A DNA stretch of 62,726 nucleotides from Actinomycetes bacterium (GCA_021785005.1 JAJYGT010000095.1:1-62726), one strand, 5' to 3'; positions 7,043-16,606 are shown, counted from the stretch's first letter. Translations and numbers: made by a program. Notes: generated by a model not told the origin, from the letters alone.

Positions 7043-9030
7043 GTGTCGACGCTATTGCGAGTACCGAAAATAGCCATCGCAAACCTTTAACATCGTTTAG
7101 CATTTTTGCAAAAATAGCGAATTTATTGAGTCTTATTTTTTCTATTTATGGATTCAAAACCGGACTTGCTGGTATCAACCACCACTTCTTTTCCGTTAGC
7201 CTGCCTTGGCTAGCACCGCCATTCGGAATTTCATTTCACTCGGATCAGCTTGGATCCTTTTTCACACTTATCATCGCGTCAATCGCTGTTTGTGTCTCAA
7301 TTTTTAATTGTGGGTATATAAGGGTTAGTTCGTTTTCAGCCATTTCTATAGCAACATTCCCCATATTCATCGCAACGCTCGAACTAATTCCGTTAGCCAG
7401 CACGGTTCCTACGTTTCTAATCTTGTGGGAAATGATGTCCCTAGAATCTATTCTCCTTGTTCTTAACCATATTGAGCGTCCCAATGCTCAAAGGGCTGCA
7501 CTACTATACGCGGTCCTTAGTCAATTAAGCTTTTTTTCCATCCTTGCCTTTTTCGCAGTAATAACAAACCCTTTTGACAACGCAACCTTTAGTGCAATCG
7601 GTCGTCATGCATCGCTACTTACCCCTGATACGCGAAATTGGGCGTTCATTTTGGCATTCATAGGATTCGGCACAAAGGCTGGCCTAGTTCCACTTCATGC
7701 GTGGCTTCCCAAAGCTCATCCCGAGGCTCCCGCTCCGGCATCCGCACTAATGAGTACCGCGATGGTGTCACTTGGGATATATGGATTAGTTAAGTTCGTA
7801 TCGGTTTATTTAAGAGGAGGTCCCCAATGGTGGGGGTTGCTTTTAGTGGCAGTTGGTGCAATTTCCGCAGTTTACTGTGTTATGCAATCCTCATCTTCTA
7901 GCGATTTAAAGGTACTCTTGGCCTACTCAACTAGCGAAAATATGGGCATAATAGCTATGGCAGTCGGTACCGAAGTCCTTATGACCGCTCTGCATCAAAC
8001 ATACCTCGTATTCGCATCTACGCTAGCAACCTTGATCCTCGTCGCTTCGCACGCGATATTCAAAGCGCTGGCATTCCTCGCAACCGGGGTCATAGCACAC
8101 GTTACCGGCACAACAGATCTTGATTCATTAGGGGGTCTCGCAAAAAAACTCCGTTTCAGCACTGCTGCATTTGGGATAGCGGCAATTTCGTCGTCGGGGT
8201 TGCCCTTTGGAGCAGCATTTATTGGTGAATGGATCTTATTGCAAACGCTTATTCATATCGGACCAACCAGGGGATTGGCAGCGTTGGCAGCTCCCCTAGC
8301 CATAGGAGCCATTGCTCTAACATCGGGAATAGGGATTATGGCAATGGTAAAAGCGTTCGGAATTGGGTTTCTTGGGCGGGCACGTAGTGATCTCGGCGAA
8401 TTAAAACTCGAGAACTTTCGCGCTATGCAATTTGGTATGGGTTTATTGGCAGTTGGCAATATTTTGATAGGATTTTTCCCATCCAGCTTGACGTCAATTA
8501 GCGCGAATATCGTGCACGGCTTGGGTAACGGATCGTTTGGTCCCACGACACAAGGCACGAGTGAAACGCTCGGCTTTGACACCTTGGGAGGAATAATCCT
8601 CCCGATCGGGTCAGCTGCAATACTAATCGCAAGTCTATTGCTGACCACAATAATACCTACGATTGTAGGGAAAAGTCATCCCGAAAGTCGAACCGTCGAA
8701 CCGTGGGCTTGCGGAGCCCGTGAACTTTCACCTGCGATGCAATACAACGCCTCGTCTTTCGCAGAACCGCTAGAACGCGTCTTTTCTGACGTATTGCGCC
8801 CTCATCGCGATGTAGAGACCGAAACCTTCGAAGAATCTCGTCTTATCATGTCACGGATTCAATTCCGAAACACCCAGCAAGACGCGATCGAATCGGCTCT
8901 TTATAATCGTGTGATCGCTGCAATATCGCAGACGGCACAAATTATTCGGCTATTCCACAATGGTTCCCTTAGACGTTACCTAGCTTTTGGCGCCGTTGGA
9001 CTCTTAGCTATGGTCGTGTTTCTTAGTTGA
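7039..9030 (+). CDS. Ehr complex antiporter-like subunit (HyfB-like)
   Basis: An integral membrane protein of 663 residues in the NuoL/M/N (Mrp antiporter) family, closest in layout to HyfB of hydrogenase-4. Helices fill most of the chain. The ion-channel region shows GTKAGLVPLHAWLPKAHPEAP, with the conserved Lys and His, and ASALMSTAMVSLGIYGLVK follows. The C-terminal part has the HyfB-type cytosolic segment WACGARELSPAMQYNASSF and a final membrane helix. I chose the ATG at 7039, which overlaps the small-subunit stop; the frame stays open upstream to 6895, but that would lie inside the previous gene and is unlike the family. It presumably moves protons or Na+ coupled to electron transfer. 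Position equals Rv0083. Confidence 0.9.
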   Translation: MSVDAIASTENSHRKPLTSFSIFAKIANLLSLIFSIYGFKTGLAGINHHFFSVSLPWLAPPFGISFHSDQLGSFFTLIIASIAVCVSIFNCGYIRVSSFSAISIATFPIFIATLELIPLASTVPTFLILWEMMSLESILLVLNHIERPNAQRAALLYAVLSQLSFFSILAFFAVITNPFDNATFSAIGRHASLLTPDTRNWAFILAFIGFGTKAGLVPLHAWLPKAHPEAPAPASALMSTAMVSLGIYGLVKFVSVYLRGGPQWWGLLLVAVGAISAVYCVMQSSSSSDLKVLLAYSTSENMGIIAMAVGTEVLMTALHQTYLVFASTLATLILVASHAIFKALAFLATGVIAHVTGTTDLDSLGGLAKKLRFSTAAFGIAAISSSGLPFGAAFIGEWILLQTLIHIGPTRGLAALAAPLAIGAIALTSGIGIMAMVKAFGIGFLGRARSDLGELKLENFRAMQFGMGLLAVGNILIGFFPSSLTSISANIVHGLGNGSFGPTTQGTSETLGFDTLGGIILPIGSAAILIASLLLTTIIPTIVGKSHPESRTVEPWACGARELSPAMQYNASSFAEPLERVFSDVLRPHRDVETETFEESRLIMSRIQFRNTQQDAIESALYNRVIAAISQTAQIIRLFHNGSLRRYLAFGAVGLLAMVVFLS

Positions 9031-9977
9031 CGATTATATCCCTTTGTGCGCAAATTGTCTTTATTTTGACGGGATCACCTCTTGTGGTGGGATTAATGAG
9101 CTGGATCAAAAACCGTATTGAAGGGCGACGGAGCGCGGACGTCCTACAACCTTGGCGCGAGACTCGCAAGCTATTCTCAAAACAGGTACTATACCCTCAG
9201 ACCGCCGGCGGGTTCTTCCGCTTCGCGCCACTAGCTCTATTTGCGTCCACGCTAAGCGCAAGCGCTATGATACCGCTTGTCAGCATCGAGCTTCCGTTTT
9301 CCAGTACGTTCGATCTTTTCTGGGTCGTAGGATTCTTTCTTCTTGGAAGTGTTTTTCTCGCCCTTGGTGCGCTAGACAGTGGTACGGTCTTTGGTGGCAT
9401 GGGCGCAAGTCGGGAAATGATGATCGTCGCTCTTCTCGAACCGAGCATACTCATGTCCGTCTATGCCCTATCAATTCGTGCGCATTCCTCGAATATTTTC
9501 GCAATCGTACGCGCCACGATCCTTCATCCGGGTCAAATTGCGTCCCCTGCGAGTGCCCTCTCGTTTGCAGCGCTCGTTATAGTAGTCATCGCCGAATCAG
9601 GTCGACTCCCAGTCGATAATCCGAATACTCACCTTGAACTTACGATGATTCATGAAGCAATGACCCTGGAGTACAGCGGTTATCCACTGGCATTGATCAA
9701 ATGGGCATCGGCAATACGACTAGTGCTTTTACTTGGATTGATATCCAACTTATTTTTACCCGAGGGGCTATTCGACTCAACGAATTTGGTTCTTCTCGGC
9801 GTAAGCGTACTGATAACCGGCGCTAAAGTGACGCTACTAGCGTCGATTCTCGCACTTGCAGAGGTTCACATGGCAAAACTTCGCCTATTCCGAGTTCCAG
9901 AGCTACTAGGAGGATCGTTCGTCTTAGGACTTCTATCCGTAACTGCTTCATTATATCTACCACCCATACTCAAATAA
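9027..9977 (+). CDS. Ehr complex membrane anchor subunit (HycD/HyfC, NuoH-like)
   Basis: A 316-residue membrane protein of the NuoH/HycD family that ties the soluble iron-sulfur arm to the membrane antiporter subunits. Recognisable segments are LQPWRETRKLFSKQ near the N-terminus and VVIAESGRLPVDNPNTHLE followed by MIHEAMTLEYSG. These contain the conserved acidic residues of the quinone or proton-path region in relatives. The TTG start at 9027 overlaps the previous stop (TTGA), which supports coupled translation. Matches Rv0084 in position. Whether a quinone binds here is unknown. Confidence 0.9.
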   Translation: MTIISLCAQIVFILTGSPLVVGLMSWIKNRIEGRRSADVLQPWRETRKLFSKQVLYPQTAGGFFRFAPLALFASTLSASAMIPLVSIELPFSSTFDLFWVVGFFLLGSVFLALGALDSGTVFGGMGASREMMIVALLEPSILMSVYALSIRAHSSNIFAIVRATILHPGQIASPASALSFAALVIVVIAESGRLPVDNPNTHLELTMIHEAMTLEYSGYPLALIKWASAIRLVLLLGLISNLFLPEGLFDSTNLVLLGVSVLITGAKVTLLASILALAEVHMAKLRLFRVPELLGGSFVLGLLSVTASLYLPPILK

Positions 9978-9993
9978 AAATGGATACCAAGCT

Positions 9994-10653
9994 ATGAGCA
10001 ATTCGATGTATACGAATCTTTTTTACACGGATGCAGCAGCTTTTCTTTTCACGGCAGTGGCAATTGCCTGGCAAAAGAGCGATAGAGGTTTGATCAGGCT
10101 ACTTAGACTGGCGGGAGTATCTTTAGCGACATTGCCGTTTCTAAACGGACTCAAAGCAAGCGACCTGGAGATGATCCTAGTTTCACTAGCTGTTCTAGTT
10201 ATTCACGCGGTAGTTGCTCCGACTTTGATAGCTCGCGTTTCCGTTCAAGTTCGTTCTGAGCGGCAATCCGAACGGACTGTCAATTCAACTTCGGTTCTCT
10301 TGTTGTCTGGAATAAGCGTCATGTTAGCGTATCTAATTGCCGATAAGCTGACTGTCATCGCCGATGGATCTATCGCAAGGGCATTGCCGATTTCGTTTGG
10401 TGTAATTTTCATCTCCGTGATACTACTGATCACTAGGCGTCAGATGGCTTCGACTCTCATAGCATTCTTGCTCTTTGACGACGGAATTTCCGCGGTTACC
10501 TACACGCTTACAGGCGGAGTTCCAAGTGTAATCGAACTAGGCGTACTCCTTGATGTCGTTTCCTTGATACTCGTAATGGTACTGCTTGCAATCAAGATAC
10601 GACCAAACTTATCAATAATGGAGATTGATGAATTAAAGGAATTGCATGAATGA
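9994..10653 (+). CDS. Ehr complex membrane subunit (HyfE/HycP-like, NuoK-related)
   Basis: A 219-residue hydrophobic protein with several membrane helices and few sharp motifs. Assignment rests mainly on length, helix pattern, the C-terminal stretch near SVIELGVLLDVVSLILVMV (HyfE-like), and its fixed place between the HycD-like and HyfF-like genes, as in Rv0085. In hydrogenase-4 the HyfE subunit combines a NuoK-like part with extra helices and bridges the antiporter units. Its stop overlaps the next gene's ATG by four bases. Confidence 0.8.
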   Translation: MSNSMYTNLFYTDAAAFLFTAVAIAWQKSDRGLIRLLRLAGVSLATLPFLNGLKASDLEMILVSLAVLVIHAVVAPTLIARVSVQVRSERQSERTVNSTSVLLLSGISVMLAYLIADKLTVIADGSIARALPISFGVIFISVILLITRRQMASTLIAFLLFDDGISAVTYTLTGGVPSVIELGVLLDVVSLILVMVLLAIKIRPNLSIMEIDELKELHE

Positions 10654-12119
10654 CTTACCGTAGTATTGCCTTGATTCTTCCGATTCTAACATCGATCCTG
10701 CTTGCCATAGTAACTGCTACGAGCCGTGGGCGCACACTACCTAGACTCTTATCGCTAGGGACACCCATTGCACTTGTCATAGCGTCTTTAGCGGCTAGCG
10801 ACGGCAAAGCAATCAGACTCATAGGCTCTATCTTTTACGGCGACGCTATGACTTCATTTATGCTTGCAGTAACAGCCATTGTGTCATTCCTAGCAATCGT
10901 ATCAAGTTGGAGCTTTCTCGATTTTGAAATTCGGAGCGATCCAGTCAGAGCGTCCAAGCAACGGCAGTACCTTTCACTTCTGCAAATATTTCTCGGGGCA
11001 ATGTCAATTGCAATTACATCAGATAATCTTGGCGTAATTTGGGTTGCAGTGGAAGCAACGACGATTTCTACCGCCTTCTTGGTGGCGCACAAAGGAACTG
11101 CAAAAGCTCTGGAAGCAGCTTGGAAATATGTAATAATTTGCTCCTTTGGGATTGCATTAGCGTTTTTTGGAACCGTGTTGGTATATTTTTCTGCGATTCA
11201 CGCGGGCATAAGTCCAAGTAATGCGTTAGACATCCATTATTTAGTCCGGGGAGCGTCCCGCATGCATAACGACGCGACACGCCTGGGACTCGGACTCATT
11301 TTGCTTGGATATAGTGCCAAGGTCGGCCTCGTTCCGTTCCACACATGGTTAGCAGATGCTCATTCCCAGGCGCCCGCACCGGTATCTGCGCTAATGAGTG
11401 GCGTTCTACTTTCTGTAGCATTCACGATCATTTTGCGTCTAGAACGCTTTTCATCTCTCAGCGTGGGGCCCGGTCTGTTCCAAAATGGACTCCTCGTCAT
11501 GGCACTCGCAAGTATTTTGACTGCCGCCTTATTGATGGTCGGTCAAAAAGATTTCAAGCGTCTCTTTGCTTACTCGTCAATCGAAAACATGGGCGTGATA
11601 GCCATCGCTGGATCCATAGGCACTCGCATAGCTCTTTACGCTCTTCTTCTGCAAATATTCGCTCACGGTGTCGCCAAAGCAATCGCATTTATCTCAGCAG
11701 GGATAATGCAAATGCACATAGGTTCGACTGACATTTCCGATGTGATAGCTCTTACACGCCGTACTCCGATGATTGCATTGACACTTTCTGTAGCCATGTT
11801 GGCTCTTTTAGGATTTCCACCATTTGCCATTTTTTCGTCGGAAACGTCTATCGCATACAGTCTGGGTACTTCAGGAGAAAGCGTTATTTTGGTACTAGTG
11901 TCTCTAGCCCTATTGATTGGGTTTGGATCGCTGGCTCGTCACGTAGGGAGAATGCTGTTTTTTGAAGCAGCTACAACTGTCTCTACTATTTCAATCTCAA
12001 TAACAGATTCGATACCATTGGTCGTTGGGATAGGACTTTCGCTATATATCGGCATCGTTACATCCCCAATTTCACAACTGGTGTCTCAAGCCACATATAC
12101 ACTTGGATTTGCTAAATGA
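10650..12119 (+). CDS. Ehr complex second antiporter-like subunit (HyfF/HycQ-like)
   Basis: A 489-residue membrane protein, second NuoL/M/N-family subunit of the complex. The channel signature appears as GYSAKVGLVPFHTWLADAHS followed by QAPAPVSALMSG, with the conserved Lys and His. AYSSIENMGVIAIA is a further family hallmark. Having two antiporter-like subunits in one complex resembles hydrogenase-4 and differs from the single-antiporter hydrogenase-3 type; more than one ion path is therefore possible. ATGA overlaps couple it to both neighbours. Position matches Rv0086. Confidence 0.9.
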   Translation: MTYRSIALILPILTSILLAIVTATSRGRTLPRLLSLGTPIALVIASLAASDGKAIRLIGSIFYGDAMTSFMLAVTAIVSFLAIVSSWSFLDFEIRSDPVRASKQRQYLSLLQIFLGAMSIAITSDNLGVIWVAVEATTISTAFLVAHKGTAKALEAAWKYVIICSFGIALAFFGTVLVYFSAIHAGISPSNALDIHYLVRGASRMHNDATRLGLGLILLGYSAKVGLVPFHTWLADAHSQAPAPVSALMSGVLLSVAFTIILRLERFSSLSVGPGLFQNGLLVMALASILTAALLMVGQKDFKRLFAYSSIENMGVIAIAGSIGTRIALYALLLQIFAHGVAKAIAFISAGIMQMHIGSTDISDVIALTRRTPMIALTLSVAMLALLGFPPFAIFSSETSIAYSLGTSGESVILVLVSLALLIGFGSLARHVGRMLFFEAATTVSTISISITDSIPLVVGIGLSLYIGIVTSPISQLVSQATYTLGFAK

Positions 12120-13636
12120 TCACGTGGACTTTCTCCCCGACTTCTGACGTTGTCATCCCCAGAGAGATAATTCATATCCCCGCGGAAGCATTACACGAAT
12201 CAATTAGTACACAGTTGGCAAGCGGGTCACGGCTCGCCCTCGCCTGCGCCATTGATGACTATGACAGCATCCGGCTGGTATATGTATTTGCGAACCCCTG
12301 TACTAATAGGCGAACTGAAATTGAGGTTTCCCTTACTGAGCACGACGCAAAAATTGGCAGTCTTGCAGCATTGAGTTTTCCCGCTAGTCGGTTCGAGCGA
12401 GAATTCCATGATCTCTTTGGTATCAAAATTCTCAATCACCCACTACCGCGAAGACTTGTACGACATGGCCATTGGCCCGCATCGTGGTATCCCATGCGCC
12501 ATGATAGTGGCAATCCCATTTTTCTTAAGGGTAATCTAGAATTTCCTTTTATACCAGTGAAAGGGCCCGGAATCTACGAGATACCGGTAGGTCCAATTCA
12601 TGCCGGATTGATAGAACCTGGCCATTTTCGATTCTACGCTGTTGGAGAGACAATCATAAAGTTAAAAATACGCTTATGGTACCTTCATAAAGGTCTCGAG
12701 AAACTCTTCGAAGGTAACGATGTATTTTACGGATTAACTCTTTCGGAAAAAATATCCGGCGATACTTCAGTAGGACATTCCCTCGCCTACGCACTCGCAG
12801 TAGAAGAAGCTCTTGGAATTACAGTAGATGAAGACATTGCGATGGCAAGAGCGATGCTCCTCGAGTTGGAACGACTCTACAACCATGTTTCTGACATTGG
12901 CTCATTGGCAAATGATGTCGGATTCTCGTTAGCCAACGCACAAGCACTTGTACTCCGAGAAAAGCTCCTTCGAATTAACGAACAAATAACTGGTCACAGA
13001 CTACTTCGAGGAGCAATTTCAATCGGGGGTGTACACACTTTACGTCAAATCAACCGTGATGAAATGGCTCAAATAATCAATACGTTCTCTGAAATCTATT
13101 CAATGATTAACGAAAATGCGATCGTCAGAGAACGGTTCACGGGCACCGCAACACTGCGGAAAGACGATGCAATTCTTCTCGATGTACTTGGTCCAACAGC
13201 TCGTGCATCTGGAATAAGCAGCGATGCCCGAATCGGCAACCCATTCATAAATCTACCTTTCCAAACTGCGGCGCAAACCGCAGGTGACGTGATGGCGCGT
13301 TTTCAAATTCGCGCGAACGAATTCGAAAACTCTGCCCAGCTTCTCCAAGCCAACGGTCAAGTCTTCGGAATCACAGCGTCGTCGTCGTCGTCGAAAAATG
13401 CCCATTGCAAATCGCCCACCTCAGCACGTGGTATAGGAATCGTAGAAGGGTGGCGTGGAACCATCACTACTCGCGTAGAAATAGATAGCTCCAACCGATT
13501 AAGCCGGGTTAAAATCGTCGACCCATCTTGGTTTAACTGGCCCGCGATTCCGATAGCGATGTCCGAAACAATCGTTCCGGATTTTCCACTGGCAAACAAA
13601 AGTTTTAATCTCTCTTACTCCGGAAATGACCTCTAA
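12116..13636 (+). CDS. Ehr complex large subunit (HycE/HyfG-like) lacking all NiFe-site cysteines
   Basis: A 506-residue protein joining a NuoC-like domain (about 1-140; EREFHDLFGIKILNHPLPRR) to a NuoD/hydrogenase large-subunit domain (PVGPIHAGLIEPGHFRF at 157-173; YLHKGLEKL at 189-197). In real [NiFe] hydrogenases the metal is held by two CxxC motifs. Here the first reads EKISGDTSVGHS, with Ser214 and Thr217 in the cysteine places; the second reads DPSWFNW, with Ser471 and Asn474. It therefore cannot bind the NiFe centre in the usual way and is not expected to make or use H2. Such proteins define energy-converting hydrogenase-related (Ehr) complexes. It is the last gene of the operon, as Rv0087 is. 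Confidence 0.93.
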   Translation: MITWTFSPTSDVVIPREIIHIPAEALHESISTQLASGSRLALACAIDDYDSIRLVYVFANPCTNRRTEIEVSLTEHDAKIGSLAALSFPASRFEREFHDLFGIKILNHPLPRRLVRHGHWPASWYPMRHDSGNPIFLKGNLEFPFIPVKGPGIYEIPVGPIHAGLIEPGHFRFYAVGETIIKLKIRLWYLHKGLEKLFEGNDVFYGLTLSEKISGDTSVGHSLAYALAVEEALGITVDEDIAMARAMLLELERLYNHVSDIGSLANDVGFSLANAQALVLREKLLRINEQITGHRLLRGAISIGGVHTLRQINRDEMAQIINTFSEIYSMINENAIVRERFTGTATLRKDDAILLDVLGPTARASGISSDARIGNPFINLPFQTAAQTAGDVMARFQIRANEFENSAQLLQANGQVFGITASSSSSKNAHCKSPTSARGIGIVEGWRGTITTRVEIDSSNRLSRVKIVDPSWFNWPAIPIAMSETIVPDFPLANKSFNLSYSGNDL

Positions 13637-14039
13637 GTCGATTTACCGAACTCTTATCAGAAATGCAGCTACTACGTCGCAAGCGGTTTAGCTTTCGTCA
13701 CGCCATAAATTTGTCGTCTCACGCTCACGCAGACAATCAATCGGCGCCGATTTATTCGACAAGACCATAGTCAAAACTTACGATCAATGAAACCAAACGG
13801 CTAGCGGATAGTTTGCACGCAATATTACAATTTTGCCTGGTAGGTGTCCAATAAGGCTAGTGAGACCCATCTTGGCGCCAAAAGATGCGGGCAAGACGAT
13901 AGAACTCAAGTTCAATTTCTAGCCAGCAGCCCAGACCCCGCCCGAGCGGGCTCGCCGTGGAGATAGAAGATTGTAAGCGACCGACAGTGATAGAGAGTGG
14001 CACCACGCAGTTAAATCTTCAATAATTAGAAATGTTCGG
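13637..14039. other. Non-coding gap between the Ehr operon and the IS remnant
   Basis: No convincing gene. There is a short GC-rich hairpin (GCCCG-AG-CGGGC near 13939) without a T tract, and base composition rises in GC toward the insertion element. No tRNA or riboswitch pattern was recognised. Part of this stretch could be older mobile-element debris. Confidence 0.35.
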
Positions 14040-15330
14040 TTCGGTTAGACACCCGGTGTTTCTTTAGTGCCGTTGAGCCCGTAGGCCAGCATGGTGGTGG
14101 AGGGCACCATGAGAACCGTGGATTGTTGCCCTAGAGCACGTGCGACATGACTTCTCTTTCACCTCGCCCTCTCTGAGTCGGACATCGAATACTCAGTTAG
14201 ACAAAAAGGGTGACTATGGATATCGTCCACCCCCCGATGCGCCGGACTTGATATTTCAAAAAGAGACGTCAAGGTGTGCGTTCGATTACATCTACAGGGT
14301 CAGGTCAAGGCTACTTCGACGGTTACCACCTGGGGCTCGGTGACAAGCCAGGTACTCGCGCTGCGCGATCAACTCATCACCGAGGGAGTAACCCTGGTCG
14401 TGATGGAAGCAACATCTGACTATTGGAAACCGTTTTACTACTTGCTCGAAGAGGGTCCCTTCGAAATCATGCTTGTGAACCCGCGATACGTCAAGAACCT
14501 CCCCGGGAGAAAGACCGACGTCTCGGAAGCGGCGTGGTTGGCCCAACCCTTTGCCTGTAATGCATGGATCTCCACGTCTTGCTCCTATGAAATCAATGAT
14601 TCCCTCCTTCGAAAAGTTGACTACTTTCAACTATCTCAGATCAGGAATCCCACCAACTGTGAAATTACATCTAATTGCGTTTTACAACTATGTGGGGATG
14701 TTTAGTGAGCACTACGCCTTCTTGGTGGAGCTCCACTTGAGACTGATCGACGAGCACACCCGCGCCATTGACGAGTTGACGACGCACATCGAGGAGGAGA
14801 TGATTCCTTTTCAAGTAGCCCGGGATCTGATGGTTACGATCCCGGGGATCTCCACCAAGGTGGCTGACGTCATCATCGCTGAGACCGGGGCTGACATGAG
14901 TCGCTTTCCAACTGCCGGGCACCTGGCCTCGTGGGCGGACACGTGTCCGGGCTCCAACGAATCAGCTAGTCGGGTGAAATCCACCCGCACCCGTCTGGGC
15001 AACCCCTACCTGAAAAGTGCTCTCGGGACTACGGCCATGGCGGCGTCTAGTGGCAAAGACACCTATCTCGCGGCCAAGAATTGGCGTATCGCTTCTGGCA
15101 GGGGTTCAATCAAGACCGTCGTCGCCCTCGAACACGCCATGCTCGTAGCTGTTTGGAACATGCTCCAGAGCGGCGAGACCTATAGTGACCTTGGCAGCAA
15201 TTACTTCACCAAGCGCGACCCCGAAAATGCCAAGGACCGTGCACTCAACCAACTCCGCAATTTGGGTTACTTATTAACCATTGAGGCTGAAGCTGACGTG
15301 GCATAAGCCGTTATCGAACAAAGTCTGGCT
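14040..15330 (+). mobile_element. Decayed IS110-family insertion element
   Basis: The transposase remnant (14216-15306) plus about 170 bp of higher-GC non-coding sequence before it. In IS110 elements this left-end non-coding part encodes the bridge RNA that pairs with donor and target DNA; here 14050-14215 has several short self-complementary blocks but I cannot fold it reliably. IS110 elements lack terminal inverted repeats, so exact ends cannot be set from this single copy. The coding region is broken, so the copy is not expected to move on its own. Confidence 0.7.
14216..15306 (+). pseudogene. IS110-type transposase, frameshifted and internally deleted
   Basis: The start fits the family (MDIVHP from ATG 14216), but a run of six C at 14230-14235 puts the rest (RCAGLDISKRDVKVCVR) out of frame; five C would restore it. 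The DEDD catalytic residues are Asp in AGLD, Glu in VMEATSDYW, Asp in KTDV and Glu in place of the usual fourth Asp (KTDVSEAAW). After about 14640 homology stops, and it resumes in another frame at 14698 (FSEHYAFL). This removes roughly 60-100 codons of the linker. The C-terminal Transposase_20 part is well kept: TIPGISTKVADVIIAETG, DMSRFPTAGHLASWA and the GNPYLKSAL region. Three lesions make it a pseudogene. Confidence 0.88.
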
Positions 15331-15432
15331 TAAAGAATCACAATCTTCGTGCCAGAAAGTTCTATGCAACTTTTCCACACACTCATAAAACAATTCAGGT
15401 AATCAACTACTGCTTTGTGTTGAACTTGTATT

Positions 15433-16431
15433 TTACCGGGTGTTTGCAGCTGCAAAGTTTGCTGACGCACGACCTGCTAACTGGGACTGTGCAAGCTCTA
15501 GATTGCCAGTTTCTTTTGCCCATGCGGCCATAGCTGGGTCTTGCAACGCCCTCCCGTAGGAGAAAGTCAAGGGCCACGGAAGTGGTCCGAGTTCGTTCAT
15601 CAGTCTCAAGTGCTCCGTTGCCTCTACATCGCTCTGACCGCCTGATAAAAGGGCAATACCTGCAACCGACGCTGGCACATGGTTCTTATAACACTCAACC
15701 GATGCACTAGCCACCTCTTGTGGGGTGGCACGATCAGCCGCTCCCTTCCCGGAAATTACCATTGATGGCTTAAGCACCATTTGGTTGTATGCGACTTCTT
15801 GATCCCACAATTCACAAAACACCTCGTGCAATACCGCAGAAGTTACTTCAAAGCTACGCTCGAGGGAGTGTAATCCATCCATGAGCACCTCTGGCTCCAC
15901 GATTGGAACAATTCCTTCCGACTGACAAAGCTTCGCATATCGGGCTAGTGCGTGTGCGTTGGTTAGCACAGCAGTTCTAGAAGGAAGATCTTCTCCTTCA
16001 ATTTTTATGACAGCTCGCCATTTCGCAAAGGTAGCACCAAGCGAACGGTATTCGGCAAGGCGCTGACTCAGTCCATCCAGTCCTTCAGTGATAGTTTCAT
16101 TAGGGCGTGACGGCAGCGGCTTAGCTCCGGTATCGACCTTGATACCTGTCAAGATGTCTAAAGATTTCAAATAATCAGGGATAGATACACCTTGACTTGT
16201 TTGCTGACGAAAAGTCTCATCAAACAAAATCGTACCTGAAATCCAGTTGGAAAGATCTGGAGTACTAAAGAGCATCTCTCGCCAATCGCGCCTGGTCTCA
16301 AACGTAGATTGCAAACCAAGAGCCTCGAATCGCTTCGTCAGCGTTGGACTACTCTCATCTGCCGCCAGAATACCTTTACCGCCAGCGACCATCTTCGCTG
16401 CAACGGCTTCCATGTCACTCTTATAAGACAT
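15433..16431 (-). CDS. Class I fructose-bisphosphate aldolase
   Basis: A 332-residue Schiff-base aldolase of the eukaryote-like class I family. Motifs include GKGILAADESSPTLTKRF near the N-terminus, KVDTGAKPLP, FAKWRAVIKI, VPIVEPEVL, the Schiff-base lysine in NQMVLKPSMV and the phosphate-binding LLSGGQSDVEAT. It splits or forms fructose 1,6-bisphosphate in glycolysis and the Calvin cycle. The ATG at 16431 has GGGGG eight bases upstream. It lies 5' to the RuBisCO genes but on the other strand. The chain ends in a short Ala-rich tail and lacks the C-terminal Tyr of the muscle enzymes. Confidence 0.95.
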   Translation of the reverse strand: MSYKSDMEAVAAKMVAGGKGILAADESSPTLTKRFEALGLQSTFETRRDWREMLFSTPDLSNWISGTILFDETFRQQTSQGVSIPDYLKSLDILTGIKVDTGAKPLPSRPNETITEGLDGLSQRLAEYRSLGATFAKWRAVIKIEGEDLPSRTAVLTNAHALARYAKLCQSEGIVPIVEPEVLMDGLHSLERSFEVTSAVLHEVFCELWDQEVAYNQMVLKPSMVISGKGAADRATPQEVASASVECYKNHVPASVAGIALLSGGQSDVEATEHLRLMNELGPLPWPLTFSYGRALQDPAMAAWAKETGNLELAQSQLAGRASANFAAANTR

Positions 16432-16606
16432 TCTTGAGCCCCCTGATACTTTCGGCTAACACTAAAATCACACCCAAATAAGGTTTTCTTAGAACATACA
16501 AATTCAATGCCCCTAGATAAATCCCCAATTTGGGTGAACCACACTCCAATAACGAACACACATCACAACGCACGTCATAAAATTCGCTCGTGAACTGCAG
16601 ATACGC

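Noticed and set aside
12116-13636. Annotation as a formate hydrogenlyase or hydrogenase large subunit
   Set aside because: All four Ni-ligating cysteines are missing, and no formate dehydrogenase or maturation gene is nearby.
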